Shown: piece after piece, positions 61,506 through 64,000 of the stretch | How the letters are laid out: every line of letters begins with the position of its first letter | How positions within the stretch are numbered: the first letter of the stretch is position 1 | NCBI GenBank assembly: GCA_017403825.1 | Contig: JAFRDO010000026.1 | Coordinates: 1-64,000, forward strand | Direction: 5' to 3' | Length of the DNA: 64,000 nt | DNA from: Kiritimatiellia bacterium | GTDB lineage: Bacteria > Verrucomicrobiota > Kiritimatiellia > RFP12 > UBA1067 | The notes under the pieces: model-generated | Told to the model about the DNA's origin: nothing | The model's database searches: none | The model's input: the letters and a program-made list of their open reading frames with translations, nothing else | Program-made: the position numbers and the translations under genes

Positions 61506-63068
61506 ATGAAGAGACTTGTCATGGCGATGGCCGCCGCAACTGCGGCGATGTGCGCGGAAGCGAAGCTGACGATGGGAACCCCGTTCACGGACGGCATGGT
61601 CCTGCAGCGCGGACGAAACGTCCCGGTGTGGGGGTGGGCCGATCCCGGAGAAGAGGTGACGGTGAAGTTCGCAGACCAGAAGCTCAAGGCTACCGCCGAC
61701 AAGGATGGCAAGTGGCGCGTGAACCTTGCGCCGATGGACGCGTCGAAGGAAGGCCGGACGATGACCGTCAGCGCCTGGAACGACGAGAACGCCAGCTGGC
61801 TGAACCTGTGGGGCTTGTTCGCCACGATTCCAGAAGACGACATCGCTACGATCAAGGACGTGCTTGTGGGCGAGGTTTGGTACTGCTGCGGACAGTCGAA
61901 CACTGAGCTTCCGCTCGTAGGCAGCAGTCCGCGCTTCCGCGACCGGCAGGGATCCATGGTCGCGCAGATGACGCATCGACCCTACGTGCGCTACGCCTAT
62001 TGCTCGAACTACAAGATGTCGGTAAAGCCGAAGGCCCGCGCCAGCTACGACGTCGTATGGAAGGCGTTCTCGCCGGAAACGCTTTCGACGGAAAAGAACT
62101 TCTCTGCAATGGGGGTCTACTACGCGCTGGAGCTTTACGCGGCGCTCGACATCCCGATCGGCATCGTCGGCAGCTACTGGGGCGGAACGCGAATCGAGCC
62201 CTGGACTCCGCGCGAAGGCTTCGCCGAAACCAGGGGCTGCGAGCCGGAGGCCACTTACCAGCCGAACGTAACAAGTTTCAAGCCTGAGATGACAAAGTCG
62301 CTGCCGAAGCAGCTCGGCAGGGTCCACGACCAGCCGATGGTGCTCTGGAACGAAATGGTCGAGCCGTGGACGCCCTACGCCATGCGCGGCTTCATCTGGT
62401 ACCAGGGCTGCAGCAACGCCGGCCAGCACGACCGCTACGCGACCATGATGCACGCCCTCTACAACGGCTGGTCGAAGCGTTTCGAGAACCCGGACCTCAA
62501 GCTCTACTTCGTGCAACTCGCGCCATGGGGCAATCCGATAATCCCATACATTCAGGAGGCACAGGCCAAGTTCGCCGCAGAGGAGAAGAACTCCGGCATG
62601 GCCGTCATCAACGACCTCGGCAACCTGCACGACATACACCCGAACGAAAAGGAGCTGGTGTCCAAGCGCCTCGCGCTCCACGCGCTCAAGCGTGACTACG
62701 GCTTCGACAACATCGAGGACTGCTCGCCGACGCTGAAGAGCTGGAAGGTCGAGGGTGACAAGTTCGTGCTGACCTTCGACCACGCCAAGGAGTTCTACGT
62801 CTACAACGCGGACCGGTCGCTGTCCAACGGATTCGAGCTGGCAGGAGCGGACGGGGTGTTCAAGCCCGCCAAGATAGTGAACGCCCACCCCAGCACGCGC
62901 AACAACCAGACCGTCTTCAACGGACAGCTCGACGGTGCGCAGATAGTGCTTGCGGCGGACGGCATAGCGGAGCCCAAGAAGCTGCGCTACCTCTACTCCT
63001 CGCCGTGGTTCGGCTCGGTCTACAACGAGGTCAATCTGCCGATAGGGGCCTTCCACATCGGCGACTGA
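61506..63068 (+). CDS. Secreted sialate O-acetylesterase-like SGNH hydrolase
   Basis: 520 residues with signal MKRLVMAMAAATAAMCAEA. After an N-terminal beta domain (TDGMVLQRGRNVPVWGWADPGEEVTVKF), the SGNH core shows GQSN near residue 128 (Ser nucleophile region WYCCGQSNTELP), the SYWGGTRIEPWTP block, IWYQGCSNAG and the catalytic Asp-His in LGNLHDIHPNEKE near 375. It removes O-acetyl groups from sialic acids or other acetylated glycans. The start has AAAGGAAC. The C terminus ends NLPIGAFHIGD. Confidence 0.9.
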   Translation: MKRLVMAMAAATAAMCAEAKLTMGTPFTDGMVLQRGRNVPVWGWADPGEEVTVKFADQKLKATADKDGKWRVNLAPMDASKEGRTMTVSAWNDENASWLNLWGLFATIPEDDIATIKDVLVGEVWYCCGQSNTELPLVGSSPRFRDRQGSMVAQMTHRPYVRYAYCSNYKMSVKPKARASYDVVWKAFSPETLSTEKNFSAMGVYYALELYAALDIPIGIVGSYWGGTRIEPWTPREGFAETRGCEPEATYQPNVTSFKPEMTKSLPKQLGRVHDQPMVLWNEMVEPWTPYAMRGFIWYQGCSNAGQHDRYATMMHALYNGWSKRFENPDLKLYFVQLAPWGNPIIPYIQEAQAKFAAEEKNSGMAVINDLGNLHDIHPNEKELVSKRLALHALKRDYGFDNIEDCSPTLKSWKVEGDKFVLTFDHAKEFYVYNADRSLSNGFELAGADGVFKPAKIVNAHPSTRNNQTVFNGQLDGAQIVLAADGIAEPKKLRYLYSSPWFGSVYNEVNLPIGAFHIGD

Positions 63069-63083
63069 CCTCGCCGCGACGGA

Positions 63084-63938
63084 CTACGCCCTGCCGACGG
63101 AGCCGAACAACCGCAACTTCTCTGCGACGACGGCCCTGATGGCCTCGACCTTCGCCTTGCGGGTGTCGAGATAGTCCCATGTGACGATCTTCTCGCGGTT
63201 GTGCGCGTCGCACTGCTCGTACATGGCGCGCATTCCGGCGCAGACCATGTCGGTGTGGATGTTCATCTTTGCAACGCCGCGCGCGATCGCGTTCTTGAAG
63301 TCGTCCGCGGAAAGCCCGGATCCGCCGTGCATCACGAGGGGGCACTTAACCGCCGCGTTCAGCTCGGCGATGCGGTCGAGCTGTATGCACGGCTTCGACT
63401 TGTACACGCCGTGGGCGTTGCCGACCGCGACGGCAAGCGCGTCTACGCCAGTCTTCGTCTGGAAGTCGACCGCCTCCTCGACCGTCGTGTACATTCCGTT
63501 CTTGTCATCGCCGGCCTGCGCGCTGCCGACGTGGCCGATCTCGCCTTCGATCGTCGCGCCGAACGCATGGGCGATCTTAGTGACTTCCGCTGTCTCGGCG
63601 ATGTTCGTCTCGTAGTCCTTGGCCGACGCATCGTACATGACCGACGAGAAGCCCTCCTTCAGCGCCTCCATCGTCTTCTCGAACGTAAGGCCGTGGTCGT
63701 AGTGCACGACTACCGGCACGCTCGCCCGCTTGGCCGCCGCGACGAGCGCAGGAGCGATGAGCGGCAGGTCTCCGTACGGCAGCAGCACCTCGGCAGTGCC
63801 GATGATTATAGGGCTCTTCAGTTCCTCGGCGGCCGAGATCGCCGCCTCCAGCATGTCGGTGTCGTGAGTGTTGAACAGACCAACGGCATAGTGCTCGGCC
63901 TTGGCCTTCTTCAGGACGTCGTCAAGATTGACTAGCAT
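63084..63938 (-). CDS. Class II fructose/tagatose-bisphosphate aldolase family protein
   Basis: 284 residues. Zinc-site motifs: VVVHYDHGLTFE (HxDH), EGEIGHVG, AVAVGNAHGVYKSKPCIQLDRI, CPLVMHGGSGLSADDFKNAI and AKMNIHTDM. The family cleaves ketose bisphosphates to DHAP and an aldehyde (fructose-1,6- or tagatose-1,6-bisphosphate). Which sugar it uses is unclear; length and motifs fit GatY/KbaY as well as FbaA. It is convergent with the sialate esterase gene (15 bases between stops). Its leader has AAGGAAAG and an extended -10. Confidence 0.92.
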   Translation of the reverse strand: MLVNLDDVLKKAKAEHYAVGLFNTHDTDMLEAAISAAEELKSPIIIGTAEVLLPYGDLPLIAPALVAAAKRASVPVVVHYDHGLTFEKTMEALKEGFSSVMYDASAKDYETNIAETAEVTKIAHAFGATIEGEIGHVGSAQAGDDKNGMYTTVEEAVDFQTKTGVDALAVAVGNAHGVYKSKPCIQLDRIAELNAAVKCPLVMHGGSGLSADDFKNAIARGVAKMNIHTDMVCAGMRAMYEQCDAHNREKIVTWDYLDTRKAKVEAIRAVVAEKLRLFGSVGRA

Positions 63939-63961
63939 TTTTCTTTCCTTTCTGTGTCGCT

Positions 63962-63970
63962 ATTATACCA
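63962..63970 (-). promoter_or_regulatory. Extended -10 TGGTATAAT of the aldolase gene
   Basis: TTTGTGGTATAATAGCG on the minus strand, TATAAT at 63967-63962, with a leader of about 23 nt to ATG 63938. The remaining bases to the window edge hold no gene that I can see. Confidence 0.68.
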
Positions 63971-64000
63971 CAAAACCATTAGCCAGGCGAACCGCCGCAG

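Noticed and set aside
61416..63056. Minus-strand open frame of 546 codons
   Set aside because: Antisense to the sialate esterase-like gene; composition is that of a shadow frame (Val, Arg, His rich).

Overview
The window looks like a GC-rich chromosome segment from an anaerobic, saccharolytic member of the PVC group, most likely an uncultured gut-type Kiritimatiellia-like Verrucomicrobiota. This is inferred from gene content: very large secreted beta-solenoid proteins with no autotransporter barrel, lineage-specific exported proteins, many Tat- or Sec-exported Gfo/Idh, metallophosphoesterase and glycosidase-like proteins, and a ferredoxin-dependent 2-oxoacid oxidoreductase. No rRNA, tRNA, CRISPR array, intact transposase or prophage was seen. 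Coding density is very high, and many neighbours overlap by 1 or 4 bases (ATGA, GTGA or TGATG).

Layout. 1-4.5 kb: an operon led by a cupin lipoprotein, followed by four lineage-specific secreted proteins. 4.5-7.2 kb: a MATE transporter, a 5'-truncated LamG protein, two strong hairpins and an ORF6N remnant, the only region that looks rearranged. 7.2-10.9 kb: prmC with a DUF3127 protein, rsmB with a creatininase-family protein, and an HU gene with a clear promoter and terminator. 11-15.9 kb: sugar epimerase, Tat-exported Gfo/Idh, lipoprotein, second Gfo/Idh and an orphan OppD-type ATPase. 15.9-18.5 kb: a four-subunit VOR/KOR operon. 18.6-20.6 kb: two pseudopilin-like proteins and a TPR-MshEN protein. 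20.7-33.9 kb: a 13-kb secreted operon of seven genes in which a triad (beta-solenoid, TIM-barrel protein, Tat-exported metallophosphoesterase) occurs twice, plus a secreted FAD oxidoreductase; a CE7 esterase is transcribed divergently. 35.3-42 kb: valS, a secreted glycosidase-like protein and gspE/pilB. 42.1-43.2 kb: a PHP and DRTGG pair. 43.3-48.9 kb: acn-glgA-rsfS-trmB-obg. 48.9-52.8 kb: GH2 and purine nucleoside phosphorylase. 52.9-59.1 kb: a beta-solenoid plus GH39-like operon divergent from a XylR-type AraC regulator, with a 21-bp-phased direct repeat between them. 59-61.4 kb: a truncated-looking dihydroorotase and an M16 peptidase. 61.5-64 kb: a sialate O-acetylesterase-like protein and a class II aldolase.

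Two themes run through the window. First, promoters: near-identical extended -10 boxes (often TGGTATAAT or TGATATAAT) recur, and at eight genes the -10 hexamer ends only 7-10 nt before the start codon, so their mRNAs should be leaderless or nearly so. Genes with longer leaders carry AAGGA-like ribosome binding sites. Second, secreted carbohydrate processing: three giant beta-solenoid proteins, each co-transcribed with glycosidase-like enzymes, look like an uncharacterised surface system. Two of the three share a conserved C-terminal domain of about 250 residues, and all three end in a short hydrophobic tail closed by Arg or His. All functional names come from reading motifs by eye; no searches were run.
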